A DNA stretch of 64,000 nucleotides. It comes from CAYZJB01 sp964478735. GTDB lineage: Bacteria > CLD3 > SB21. Within the stretch, counting starts at the first letter, position 1. Each line of letters begins with the position of its first letter. The position numbers and the translations under genes were made by a program. Below are positions 35,996 through 45,076 of this stretch, piece after piece. Under the pieces are notes generated by a model. It worked only from the letters and a program-made list of their open reading frames with translations. It did not search any database and had not been told where the DNA came from. The stretch is taken from positions 1 through 64,000 of the forward strand of contig CAYZJB010000001.1 of the NCBI GenBank assembly GCA_964478735.1, given 5' to 3'.

Positions 35996-36325
35996 ATGTT
36001 CATCGGTCGGGTGGTCGGTACGGTCTGGGCGACGAAAAAAGTCGATAACGTCAAATCGCTTCGTTTTTTGATGGTACATCCCGTCAATATCGATAAGGCA
36101 CCAAACACGAACGTCGTCGTCGTTGCGGACACCCTGGGGGCCGGGATCGGCGAACTGGTGATTGTCTCATACGGACACGCCGCTCGACGGGCATTGACGA
36201 CGGAACCGAACGAACTTTCTATCGAGGCCGCCGTGATCGGCATCGTCGATGAAATCGAAGTGGATGAAAAGCTGCTCAAGGGGTTGGAGACCCGTCGGTT
36301 ACAACGTGACTTTCCCGATCTGTAG
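35996..36325 (+). CDS. EutN/CcmL-family bacterial microcompartment vertex protein, orphan
   Basis: A 109-residue pentamer-forming beta-barrel protein. Diagnostic segments are MFIGRVVGTVWATKKVDNVK, LRFLMVHPVN, VVADTLGAGIGELVIVSYG and AARRAL, followed by the IDEIEV-type strand. In microcompartments such pentamers cap icosahedral vertices, but no hexameric shell gene (BMC-H or BMC-T) or encapsulated enzyme is in this window. It lies one base after the prenol-kinase fusion and four bases before a BamA-like gene. Confidence 0.9.
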   Translation: MFIGRVVGTVWATKKVDNVKSLRFLMVHPVNIDKAPNTNVVVVADTLGAGIGELVIVSYGHAARRALTTEPNELSIEAAVIGIVDEIEVDEKLLKGLETRRLQRDFPDL

Positions 36326-36329
36326 TACC

Positions 36330-38678
36330 ATGGTGCGCGTTTTTTTCATGCTGGCACTGTTCATGTCCTTGCCGATGGCGGCTCAGGAACTACCGGAGCA
36401 CCGCTTCCGTAAGGTCTACGTGGATTCCATCGGCGTCTTGTTGGATTCGTTGCCTTCCGCTCAGGACACCGTGTTTGTGAGCGGTCGCGAATACCACTTT
36501 CGGGGCGTCGATGAGAAGGGTGAGCACACCGGTCTTCGGGTATTTGACGACCTGACGCTGAACCTGTCGCTGCAGGTCGGGGAACAGGAAGAGCGTGAAC
36601 TATCGGGGCTTCGCAGGGTGTTCAGCGGCATCGGCAATTTTATCGTCCGAATTGTCACATTAACGCTGGTCAATCCCGGATGGGGTTCGGATCGATTTTT
36701 TTTCGACCGGGAAATTCTGGAAACCGATTTACGACGGATCCGGCAGCTTTACGAAGGCAAGGGATACTACGAAAGCAGAATTGTCCGGTATCGTGTGAAA
36801 TTCGATGACGATTATAAAAACGTCGAAGTGACCCTTGACATTTACGAAGGCCGTCCGGTTCGACTCGTGAACGATCCGGAAATTCGAATCCAATCGGCCG
36901 TTCCGATCATCGATCCGAAAAAAGAATTGACGGACGATGCGCTAAAATCCGTGTTGCCGCTTCGCAAAAACGACCCTCTGGCACGCGATCAGATCGATTA
37001 TGCGAAATCCCTGCTGGCGGCACGCCTCAGCCAGAACGGATATCCATCGGCCGATGTCCAGGAAAATATCGACACGACGGGGCTCGGACCCAGAGAAGCG
37101 GTGCTGATGTTCACCGTCATTCCGGGGCGATTTACCGTTTTTGGAGACACCCGGGTTCAAGGTAATTTCTACAAGGCCGACACAACGACCAAAATCGTCG
37201 ATGACGATGTCATCCTGAAGAAAGTTCGTTATAAACCGAACCGGCCGTACGATCCGAACCAGTTATCCCTCAGCATCGGCCAGATCAATGGACTCGGTGT
37301 TTTTCGGACGGTTAAGCCGACCCTCGTACGCCATAAGGGCTCCGTGGATTCTCTGCGTCTGCTTCCGGATTTCGTTCTCGATTCCATTCGATCCGGATCG
37401 GGGAACCGGCTGCATCTCAAACGCGCGGATTACCGGAAATACGGCGTACCCGTAGATACCATTGACGTCGTCATTGCCGTGGCGGAAAAAAAGGAACGTT
37501 CGATCAAGCCGGGATTGGGTTTTACGAACGACTTTGTCGATTTACCGGAGGACAATAACGCCGTCATTCCCTTTACACGATTCCTCATTTCCTGGCAAAG
37601 CAAAAATTTCCTCGGCGGAGCAAGGAAACTTCAGGTCTCCGGTGAGGTCAGCAAGGGATTCGAGCAAACGGGGCCTTTTTTTGCAAATTACATGCTGGCC
37701 AAAGTAACTTTTCGTCAGCCGTCGTTTCAACTTCCGTTTACGAAAGACGTTAACAACGACTTGGTCACGTCGATCTCGTTTGAACGCAACAGCACTCGCG
37801 CCTTTGACCTTCGGAAACTGGAAGTCTCCCCGACGTTTTTCCGTCAAATCAGCCAGTCGCTCAGCATGACGCTGACTCCGTTGTCGTTTAGCCGGGCGAC
37901 GGAAGTGATTCGTGATGAACCGGATAATAAATTTTTTACCACGAATCAAATGCTCGGGTTCACGTACAACACGAGCAACGATTTTTTCAATCCGACGTCG
38001 GGCTTTCTCATATACACCAACGGCGATGCGGCCGGTTTCACCCTGCCGAGCGACCGTAAATATTTTAAGTGGACGGTCGATGTCCGACGGTACATCGGAC
38101 TTTCTTCCCGCCTGACGCTGGCGTCGCGGTTTCACGTCGCGTCGGCCATCCCGTACTACGTGGACGGCGTTCGCGCGCAGATTCCCGCAAGCGAGCAGTT
38201 TTACGGCGGCGGGCCGAACAGCATCCGCGGATGGGGAATCCGCGAACTGGCCGTCGTACATGAAACGGCGGACGGACTGGCGTTTTTCGGCGGCAATAGT
38301 TTGCTCGAGACCGGAATCGAATGTCGATACAACCTCTACATTTCACGAGACCCGAAAGAAGCGATCGGTGGAATGGATCTCGCCGGATTCGTCGATGTCG
38401 GTAACGTATGGACGGAACATAATTTCAAGAACTTCAAAGACGCCAATGGCAATCGTCTTCCGGCGCAACCGGTAGCGGCCGTCGGCGTCGGCATGCGAAT
38501 TCGCACCCTGATCGGACCGGTACGAATCGATTTTGGTTATAAGCTGAAAGATCCGAAAGATTTCAAAGTACTGGATACCTCCACCGATGCACGCGGCATT
38601 GTCGTGCCGATCAGTGCAACACAGGCAAAAAAAATCAACCGGCTTGCCTTCCAGATCACGCTGGGACAGGCCTACTGA
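36330..38678 (+). CDS. BamA/TamA-like Omp85 outer membrane protein
   Basis: A 782-residue outer-membrane protein with signal peptide MVRVFFMLALFMSLPMAAQE, at least three POTRA-like segments (about 125-380; LYEGKGYYESRIVRY, SLLAARLSQNGYPSADVQ, FTVFGDTRVQGNFYKADT) and a 16-strand Omp85 barrel. The conserved GGPNSIRGWGIREL lid-loop motif lies near residue 640, followed by a final strand ending LGQAY. It could insert barrels or move lipids with the TamB-like protein. A much longer in-frame start at 36249 lies inside the EutN gene and is rejected. It overlaps vanZ (TGATG). Confidence 0.88.
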   Translation: MVRVFFMLALFMSLPMAAQELPEHRFRKVYVDSIGVLLDSLPSAQDTVFVSGREYHFRGVDEKGEHTGLRVFDDLTLNLSLQVGEQEERELSGLRRVFSGIGNFIVRIVTLTLVNPGWGSDRFFFDREILETDLRRIRQLYEGKGYYESRIVRYRVKFDDDYKNVEVTLDIYEGRPVRLVNDPEIRIQSAVPIIDPKKELTDDALKSVLPLRKNDPLARDQIDYAKSLLAARLSQNGYPSADVQENIDTTGLGPREAVLMFTVIPGRFTVFGDTRVQGNFYKADTTTKIVDDDVILKKVRYKPNRPYDPNQLSLSIGQINGLGVFRTVKPTLVRHKGSVDSLRLLPDFVLDSIRSGSGNRLHLKRADYRKYGVPVDTIDVVIAVAEKKERSIKPGLGFTNDFVDLPEDNNAVIPFTRFLISWQSKNFLGGARKLQVSGEVSKGFEQTGPFFANYMLAKVTFRQPSFQLPFTKDVNNDLVTSISFERNSTRAFDLRKLEVSPTFFRQISQSLSMTLTPLSFSRATEVIRDEPDNKFFTTNQMLGFTYNTSNDFFNPTSGFLIYTNGDAAGFTLPSDRKYFKWTVDVRRYIGLSSRLTLASRFHVASAIPYYVDGVRAQIPASEQFYGGGPNSIRGWGIRELAVVHETADGLAFFGGNSLLETGIECRYNLYISRDPKEAIGGMDLAGFVDVGNVWTEHNFKNFKDANGNRLPAQPVAAVGVGMRIRTLIGPVRIDFGYKLKDPKDFKVLDTSTDARGIVVPISATQAKKINRLAFQITLGQAY

Positions 38679-39043
38679 TGCGGCCATCGGCAAAATATGG
38701 GTGGCCACCTTTGGCCTGGGCCGGCCTCATTTTTGTCGCGTCATCCATTCCAGGGAATGAATTGCCGTCCGATTCGCCGGACAAAATCATTCATATGGCT
38801 GTCTTCGCGGTTCTTGCATACCTGGCCGTTCGTTTTTTCCTTCATACGGGCCATCGTTCATTTGTCCGGGCGCTTGCCTGGGGCCTGTCGTTGTCGCTGA
38901 TGTATGCCGCGACGGATGAGTGGCATCAATGGATAGTTCCCAATCGATCGTGTGAATGGGGGGATTTTTTTGCCGACGCCGCAGGTATCGCCGCGGTCGG
39001 TATCTTTTATTATGTGAAGCGGATAAAGCATGTCGCTGTTTGA
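38678..39043 (+). CDS. VanZ-family membrane protein
   Basis: A 121-residue, four-helix integral membrane protein with the VanZ pattern: WAGLIFVASSIPGNELP, DKIIHMAVFAVLAYLAVR and the DEWHQWIVPNRSCEWGDFFADAAG segment. VanZ-like proteins are linked to glycopeptide susceptibility but are of unknown activity. It overlaps the genes on both sides (by one base upstream and 14 bases into ftsY). Confidence 0.85.
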   Translation: MRPSAKYGWPPLAWAGLIFVASSIPGNELPSDSPDKIIHMAVFAVLAYLAVRFFLHTGHRSFVRALAWGLSLSLMYAATDEWHQWIVPNRSCEWGDFFADAAGIAAVGIFYYVKRIKHVAV

Positions 39044-39950
39044 AAAACTCAAAGAGCGCCTGGTCAAGACGCGCGCGCAGCTGTTCGGCCGGATTTCCGA
39101 TTTGCTTCGCGGTACGACGTCCGTGGACCGCGCCGTGATTCAGCGAATCGAGGAAATCCTGTTGTCCGCCGACATCGGAGTGACGACGACCGGTCAGATC
39201 ATTCGGGAACTCGAGCAGCGCGTCAAAAAGGAAAAAATCACCGATCCGGCCCGACTCAACGGTGTTTTGGAAGAAATCGTCGAACAGCGGCTCGTGGCAA
39301 TCGACGCCGTCAATCTTGAAGATCGTGTATCGACCGCCCGGCCGTTCGTCATCCTGGTCGTCGGCGTCAACGGTACGGGAAAAACGACGACAATCGGTAA
39401 GCTCGCTCACCGGTTTGCCCGATCGGGGCGGCGCGTGCTGTTGGCGGCGGCGGACACGTTTCGCGCGGCCGCGGCGAGTCAGCTGGAAATCTGGGCGCAG
39501 CGGTCGGAGGTGGGCATCGTGCGGCAAACGGAAGGCGCCGATCCGGCCGCCGTCGTATTTGACGCCCTCGAGTCAGCGAAATCGAAAAACATTGACGTCG
39601 TGTTGATCGACACGGCCGGCCGGCTTCATACGAAAACCAATCTCATGGAAGAATTGAAAAAAATCCGACGCGTCGTCGAAAAGCTGGTCCCCGGCGCTCC
39701 CCATGCGACGCTGCTTGTTTTAGACGCGGGTACAGGGCAAAACGCAATCCAGCAGGCGAGGGAGTTTTCGAATACCGTCGGCGTGACAGGCCTTGTGCTG
39801 ACCAAACTCGACGGAACGGCCAAAGGCGGCGTCGTCATCGCCATTCAAAACGAATTGAAAATTCCCGTCGCGTATATCGGCGTCGGAGAAAAGGTCGAGG
39901 ACTTGGAGCCTTTCCGGGTACACGACTTCGTCGGCGCCATTCTGGAGTAA
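39030..39950 (+). CDS. ftsY: Signal recognition particle receptor FtsY
   Basis: A 306-residue SRP-type GTPase that docks ribosome-SRP complexes to the membrane. The NG domain is complete: helical N domain (about 1-85), G1 GVNGTGKTTTIGKLA, the insertion-box AADTFRAAAASQLEIW, DTAGRLHTKTNLMEEL, TKLDGTAKGG and GVGEKVEDLEPF. The acidic A domain is absent, as in many bacteria. The start lies inside the 3' end of vanZ. Confidence 0.95.
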   Translation: MSLFEKLKERLVKTRAQLFGRISDLLRGTTSVDRAVIQRIEEILLSADIGVTTTGQIIRELEQRVKKEKITDPARLNGVLEEIVEQRLVAIDAVNLEDRVSTARPFVILVVGVNGTGKTTTIGKLAHRFARSGRRVLLAAADTFRAAAASQLEIWAQRSEVGIVRQTEGADPAAVVFDALESAKSKNIDVVLIDTAGRLHTKTNLMEELKKIRRVVEKLVPGAPHATLLVLDAGTGQNAIQQAREFSNTVGVTGLVLTKLDGTAKGGVVIAIQNELKIPVAYIGVGEKVEDLEPFRVHDFVGAILE

Positions 39951-39952
39951 AC

Positions 39953-42106
39953 GTGAGCAAAATTTTTTTCGCCATCGGAATTCACAATCATCAGCCAATC
40001 GGGAATTTTGAATTCGTCTTCGATGAGGCCTACCGGAAGGCATACCGGCCATTTGTTGAGCATCTGAAAGACCACACGAATATCCGCGTCGGACTGCACT
40101 ACTCCGGTATCTTGCTCGAATGGCTCGATGCCGCGTATCCGGAATTTCTGGACGACGTGAATGAGCTCGTTCAAAAAGGTCAGGTCGAATTGATCGGCGG
40201 TGCCTACTACGAGCCCATTCTCACCATGATTCCACCGCAGGACATCCTGGGTCAGATCGACAAATTGAAATCGTACCTGCAGGACCGATTCAACGTACGG
40301 CCGCGAGGCGCCTGGACGGCGGAACGGGTGTGGGAACCGCATTTGCCGGCCGTCCTGCACGACGCCGGTATCGAGTACACCATTCTGGACGACGTGCATT
40401 TCCGCTATGCCGGTTTAAAACAGTCCGAACTCAACGGGTATTACCGGACCGAAGAAGACGGCAGGCCGGTCAATTTATTTCCTATCCACAAAGAACTGCG
40501 TTATCTCATACCGTTTCAAAAACCTCAAAAAACGATCGATTACCTTTTGCGGCTGGGTGAGGAAGACCGTGATGTTCTTGCCGTCTTTGCCGACGACGGT
40601 GAGAAATTCGGAATCTGGCCCAAAACGTACGATCATGTGTATACGGACGGATGGTTGGCAGAATTTTTTTCGTTACTCGGTAAACGTTCCGATTCGATCG
40701 AACTCATCCATTTTTCCGAGGCGATCGACCGTTTTCGTCCACGAGGTCTTGTCTATCTCCCGACGGCCAGCTATACGGAAATGGGACACTGGGCCCTTCC
40801 GGCCGATGACTATGCGCGGTATGAACAATTGACCCGATCGATCACAGACAGCGGCGACCGGGCACTGATCAAGGGCGGGTTCTGGCGTAATTTTTTCGTG
40901 AAGTACCCGGAAGCGAACCACATGCATAAGCGGATGCTCCGACTCAGCCGGCGTATCGCGAGGCTGGGCGTAGAGGACCGACCGAAAGAGCAACGCGACA
41001 TGATCCGCGAGGCCGAAAATCATTTATGGGCCGGCCAGTGCAACTGTCCGTACTGGCACGGGGTGTTTGGTGGTTTGTATTTGAACAACCTTCGTTACCG
41101 GATTTACAAAGAACTCTTGCTGGCTGAAAAAATGGCCGACGTCGTCGAATTCGGTGGTCGCCAAGACGCCTGCCGGATCGAGGAAATCGATTTTGATTAC
41201 GACGGACAATCGGAGATACTCGTTGAAACTGCACGCACCAATGTGTATTTTGACCGGCATGGACACGTACTCGAACTCGATTACAAAGACGTCCCGATGA
41301 ACGTGACGGACGTTTTGACACGGCGTCGCGAGGGGTACCATCAACAACTGATTGAACAGCGGGAATCGAAAGAACAAAAAGATTCCGAAGAGATCGAAAG
41401 CATTCACGATCGCATCACCAGTAAGGAAAAAGGACTCGAGTCGCGCCTGCATTATGACCGGCGCCGCCGGGTGAGTTACCGGGAACTCTGGTTTGACCGT
41501 GACATCGACCTGGAGGAAATGGCGAACGGCCAGGCCGAGAGCGACACGGCCATCGATTCGGTGTTTACCAACCACTCGACGTCACGATCGATCGACGTTG
41601 CATGGACAAGCCGGTTGACCGCAGACGGTCACGAAATTCAGTGTGAAAAACGTTTTTTACTGATGCCCGATGGCGAACTCCAATTGCGCTGTGCGGTGAC
41701 CAACCGCGGTACGAGAACTGCGTCGGGTCGTCTGGGTCTTGAGATGAATTTTACTCTGCTGGCCGGTGCAGCCGACGACCGCTATTACGTGATTGACGGA
41801 ATGAAACCGCCGGAGCCGCAGTTAAACAGTTATGGTGAGAGCGAGCATTCCACAAACGTGGCCTTGATTGATGAGTGGCAACGTTTACAAATTGGATTAC
41901 GGTTCGACAGTCCGGCGACGGTGTGGCGCTATCCCGTCGAAACGATCTCACTTTCGGAAGAGGGCTTTGAACGGGTTTATCAGGGGTCGTGCCTGCTGCC
42001 TTTTTGGACGTTGGCACTGAAACCTGGCGAGACATGGCACGTTGAAATAAAAACGCTTATGACAAGAAGCATTTCCTATACGACGGGAGGTCAACATGAA
42101 ACCTAG
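39953..42106 (+). CDS. GH57 alpha-amylase/4-alpha-glucanotransferase
   Basis: A 717-residue family 57 glycoside hydrolase acting on alpha-1,4-glucans. The catalytic domain (about 1-310) has IGIHNHQPIGNF, GGAYYEPILTMIP, the nucleophile Glu124 in WTAERVWEPHL and acid/base Asp214 in VFADDGEKFG, positions close to those of the Thermococcus litoralis enzyme. The remainder matches the DUF1925/DUF1926 beta-rich modules of 4-alpha-glucanotransferases. GTG start at 39953, two bases after ftsY. The overlap of ten bases with ctpA supports one operon. No glycogen genes are near. Confidence 0.9.
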   Translation: MSKIFFAIGIHNHQPIGNFEFVFDEAYRKAYRPFVEHLKDHTNIRVGLHYSGILLEWLDAAYPEFLDDVNELVQKGQVELIGGAYYEPILTMIPPQDILGQIDKLKSYLQDRFNVRPRGAWTAERVWEPHLPAVLHDAGIEYTILDDVHFRYAGLKQSELNGYYRTEEDGRPVNLFPIHKELRYLIPFQKPQKTIDYLLRLGEEDRDVLAVFADDGEKFGIWPKTYDHVYTDGWLAEFFSLLGKRSDSIELIHFSEAIDRFRPRGLVYLPTASYTEMGHWALPADDYARYEQLTRSITDSGDRALIKGGFWRNFFVKYPEANHMHKRMLRLSRRIARLGVEDRPKEQRDMIREAENHLWAGQCNCPYWHGVFGGLYLNNLRYRIYKELLLAEKMADVVEFGGRQDACRIEEIDFDYDGQSEILVETARTNVYFDRHGHVLELDYKDVPMNVTDVLTRRREGYHQQLIEQRESKEQKDSEEIESIHDRITSKEKGLESRLHYDRRRRVSYRELWFDRDIDLEEMANGQAESDTAIDSVFTNHSTSRSIDVAWTSRLTADGHEIQCEKRFLLMPDGELQLRCAVTNRGTRTASGRLGLEMNFTLLAGAADDRYYVIDGMKPPEPQLNSYGESEHSTNVALIDEWQRLQIGLRFDSPATVWRYPVETISLSEEGFERVYQGSCLLPFWTLALKPGETWHVEIKTLMTRSISYTTGGQHET

Positions 42107-43664
42107 GTATGTATTGCCGCTGATGTTTGTTGCGGTCATTATCGTTCTTGTGACAGGATTTGCCGATACGGCGCAGAACGCGTACAAGAACATCATCAAA
42201 CTTCAGCGGGTCCTGGATCTGGTCCAGAATACCTATGTTGAAGAGGTGGACGGCGAAAAGCTCGTCGATGATGCCATCGTCGGTGCGTTAAAAGGACTCG
42301 ACCCTCATTCCGTCTACATCCCGCCCAAGGAGGCCCGTCAGGTCAAAGAAGAATTTCAGGGTAACTACGAGGGTATTGGAATACAATTCGAAGTTGTGGC
42401 GGGTACATTGATCGTCGTCACACCCATTCCCGGGTCTCCGTCCGATCGTCTGGGTCTTTTGGCCGGCGACCGGATCGTCAAGATCAACGGCGAATCAACC
42501 AAAGGCATTACGACGGAGGAAGTCCCGAAAAAACTCAAAGGTCCTCGCGGCACTACCGTCCACGTTTCCATCCAGCGGCAAGGCCTGGAGGAATTGCTGG
42601 AGTTCGATATCGTGAGGGACAAAATCCCGGTGTACTCGGTCGATGCGAAATTTATGCTTGACGACAAAACGGGTTACATTCATTTCGTGCGGTTCGCTGA
42701 AACAACGTCCGATGAAGTGGAACAGGCGATCATCGAATTGGCGGCGCAGGGCATGCAGCAATTGGTTCTCGACCTGCGCTTCAATGGAGGCGGTTATCTC
42801 GAACAAGCTCACGAAATCGTCGATAAATTTCTCCCCGGCGGGAAAAAAATCGTCTTTACCAAGGGACGCATTCCGGGTTCGACGCGTGATTATTTTTCGT
42901 CGAATAAAAAATCGTATCGCGATTTTCCGCTGATCGTGCTGGTCAACCGGCACTCGGCCTCGGCGTCGGAAATCGTCGCGGGGGCGGTGCAGGACCTAGA
43001 TCGCGGTCTGGTCGTCGGCGAACGGACGTTCGGAAAGGGCCTCGTCCAGTCCCAGTTCGATCTCAACGACGGATCGGCCGTACGGGTGACGACGGGACGT
43101 TACTATACGCCGAGCGGACGATTGATCCAGCGTGCCTACGATGGGAAATCACTGGATGATTATTATTCGGAAGTTCGAAACATTGAGGAACTGAAAACGG
43201 ATTCGTCGTTGGTGTTTTACACGAGCCAGAAACGCGTCGTTTACGGCGGAGGCGGAATCGTGCCGGACTATTTTCTTCAGTACGATACCATCACGCCATA
43301 CTATTCACGTTTGCTGAGCCGGGGTATTCTCAAAGAATATTCCAACAAGATGCTCGATGCACACGGAACCCGGTTGCGAGATCAATACAAGTCCAACTTT
43401 CGTGCGTTCTTGAGCCAGTACAAAATTCCGCAAGAATGGATGGATGATGTAATCGCTCTCGGAGGCTCCAAAGGGGTTGAAAAAGACGAGGCAGCGCTGG
43501 CCGTCGACGGCGAAGACATTGCCAATAATTTGAAAGCCGAACTGGCCCGTTATATCTGGGGCAATAACGAAGCCGCCCACGTGCGTATTCTCACGGACCG
43601 CATGGTAAGAGAAACGGTACCGTACTTCAAAGAAGCCACTAAATTTGCGTCGAGTTTTAAGTAA
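42096..43664 (+). CDS. ctpA: S41-family C-terminal processing peptidase
   Basis: A 522-residue Ser/Lys protease with one N-terminal membrane anchor (PLMFVAVIIVLVTGF). A PDZ domain follows (about 85-175; GIGIQFEVVAGTLIVVTPIP), then the S41 core with the catalytic serine in VNRHSASASEIVAGA and the lysine in GERTFGKGLVQ. A ~130-residue C-terminal extension follows the core. Such enzymes trim or degrade envelope proteins by their C-termini. The gene ends at a good terminator into which a group II intron has inserted. Confidence 0.94.
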   Translation: MKPRYVLPLMFVAVIIVLVTGFADTAQNAYKNIIKLQRVLDLVQNTYVEEVDGEKLVDDAIVGALKGLDPHSVYIPPKEARQVKEEFQGNYEGIGIQFEVVAGTLIVVTPIPGSPSDRLGLLAGDRIVKINGESTKGITTEEVPKKLKGPRGTTVHVSIQRQGLEELLEFDIVRDKIPVYSVDAKFMLDDKTGYIHFVRFAETTSDEVEQAIIELAAQGMQQLVLDLRFNGGGYLEQAHEIVDKFLPGGKKIVFTKGRIPGSTRDYFSSNKKSYRDFPLIVLVNRHSASASEIVAGAVQDLDRGLVVGERTFGKGLVQSQFDLNDGSAVRVTTGRYYTPSGRLIQRAYDGKSLDDYYSEVRNIEELKTDSSLVFYTSQKRVVYGGGGIVPDYFLQYDTITPYYSRLLSRGILKEYSNKMLDAHGTRLRDQYKSNFRAFLSQYKIPQEWMDDVIALGGSKGVEKDEAALAVDGEDIANNLKAELARYIWGNNEAAHVRILTDRMVRETVPYFKEATKFASSFK

Positions 43665-43682
43665 GGACGATCGGAAAAAACG

Positions 43683-43715
43683 AAAAGCGGCGAAATCTCG
43701 CCGCTTTTTCTTTTT
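43683..43715 (+). terminator. Rho-independent terminator of the ctpA operon
   Basis: AAAAGCGGCG, loop AAATCT, CGCCGCTTTTT, then C and T5 up to 43715. It follows the ctpA stop by 18 bases and is the insertion site of the adjoining intron. Confidence 0.92.
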
Positions 43716-43716
43716 G

Positions 43717-44536
43717 GTGCGCCCGGCAGGGCGCACTCACTTGGGAGTGAGAATCTCCTACGAGCCTGATACGTTGGGGAGGCACAATCGAACCGACAAC
43801 TCCTGTAGCGATGCAGGACTAAACAGTCAGAAGTCAGCAGAGGGCATAATAGATACAGGTAACGAGTCAAGCGATGCTTGGGAGCCTCGTCACATCGAGG
43901 CCTGAGCGTAAGAGAGTTCTTCAAAGGCCGGAGACTTTAGGAGTCGTATGGAGAAGGCAGCCAATGGCGCTGAGGGGCGCCACTTTCCCGGTGAGGGTAA
44001 AGTGGAACTTCGAGGCAATCGGGGAGAGCAGAGTACGACGATAGTGAAGAAGAATCAGGGCAGTCATGGAGTGGATGGAATGCAGGTAGGAACACTCCTG
44101 GCATATTTGAGACTCCATGGCGAGACCATCGGGCAAAAGATACTGAACGGAGAGTATAAACCACAGCCGGTACGAAGAGTGGAGATACCCAAACCGGATG
44201 GTGGGATAAGGCTGTTGGGCAGTCCTCGACCGCGAGGATCGGCAGACTCAGGACGGTAATAACCGGAGGGGTCAACTACTTTGGTATCGCCGATATGAAA
44301 GGACATTGGCGGATACTGTGGCGTGGCAATACGCTAATACGCGTAAAGCTACTGGCATACCTCTAACAGTTCCATCTTATCAGTCGCCTTGACCAACACT
44401 TATTTTCACAATCTCGGTCTGATTGCCCTCTCCGATGTCTATCGAACCAATCTATAACTTTACGAACTGCCGTATACGGAACCGTACGTACGGTGGTGTG
44501 AGAGGGCGGGGAGAGTCATCTCCCCTTCTACTCGAT
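43717..44536 (+). mobile_element. Degenerate group IIC intron with deleted reverse transcriptase
   Basis: The 5' end GTGCGCCCGGCAGGGCGCAC (43717) and TGGGAGTGAGAATCTCC match the domain I start of group IIC introns such as that of Oceanobacillus iheyensis. The 3' end carries a domain V (TGCCGTATACGGAACCGTAC, then GTACGGTGGTGTGAGAGG) and a domain VI hairpin ending in CTACTCGAT (44536). The element is about 820 nt instead of roughly 2 kb: most of domain I and the RT core are deleted. It lies directly behind a terminator, the usual class C target, and is predicted to be immobile. Confidence 0.88.
43948..44370 (+). pseudogene. Group II intron reverse transcriptase/maturase, internally deleted
   Basis: The frame 43948-44259 carries the RT0/RT1 start: KNQGSHGVDGMQVGTLLAYL, then GEYKPQPVRRVEIPKPDGG and IRLLGSP. 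The catalytic palm with YADD is absent. After a stop, another frame reads VNYFGIADMKGHWRILW, matching the maturase (X) domain VNYFRIADMK motif. Two distant parts of a ~420-residue protein are therefore joined by a deletion of several hundred bases. Non-functional. Confidence 0.85.
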
Positions 44537-44559
44537 TCCTTAAATATTGACCTGCAGAA

Positions 44560-45063
44560 CTAAAAATGCAGCATGGTCATACCGATGACGGACAGCATCA
44601 GTCCGGCAACGCCAAACCATGCACCGAAGTTCAGTTTATCCTGAAGCATTTGAATGGCCTGCTGCTGCTCGGGTGACGGTGCGCCCGAAAGCTGTGCCGT
44701 CAATTGGCCGAGTTTTTTGGCCGTCGGCGCCTGAACGGCATGGCCCCATATCAAAATAATCAATCCGCTGACCATTCCGACGATCAAGCCGATCCCACCG
44801 GGCCAGTGCAGACTCATCATGGAAAAACCCGACGATACACGCCAGTACATGATCAGACCGCTCAGGGCGTTGAGTCCGGAAACCATCATCATGTACTGCG
44901 ACAGTTTCTGTTTCTGCATAAGGTGCGACATGAACGGCGCCGCCTGCGGACCGAGCGCACGTGCCGAAGGCATCAGAAAAGCCGCGATCACGACCGCCGA
45001 TCCCACCCACAAAACGCCGGCCACGACGTGAATGATTTTCAGAACCAGCCAACTGTACATCAT
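44560..45063 (-). CDS. Small four-helix membrane protein of unknown function
   Basis: A 167-residue integral membrane protein with hydrophobic segments at about 4-28 (LVLKIIHVVAGVLWVGSAVV), 55-72, 82-105 and 145-165, and a His in the first helix (IIHVVAG) reminiscent of heme- or copper-related small membrane proteins. The start at 45063 follows GGGAG; longer upstream frames overlap rny and are rejected. It sits 14 bases downstream of rny in the same direction. I do not recognise the family with confidence. Confidence 0.75.
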   Translation of the reverse strand: MMYSWLVLKIIHVVAGVLWVGSAVVIAAFLMPSARALGPQAAPFMSHLMQKQKLSQYMMMVSGLNALSGLIMYWRVSSGFSMMSLHWPGGIGLIVGMVSGLIILIWGHAVQAPTAKKLGQLTAQLSGAPSPEQQQAIQMLQDKLNFGAWFGVAGLMLSVIGMTMLHF

Positions 45064-45076
45064 AGACGCACTCCCT

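Noticed and set aside
35996..36325. A bacterial microcompartment operon
   Set aside because: Only the vertex protein is present; neighbours are not shell or cargo genes.
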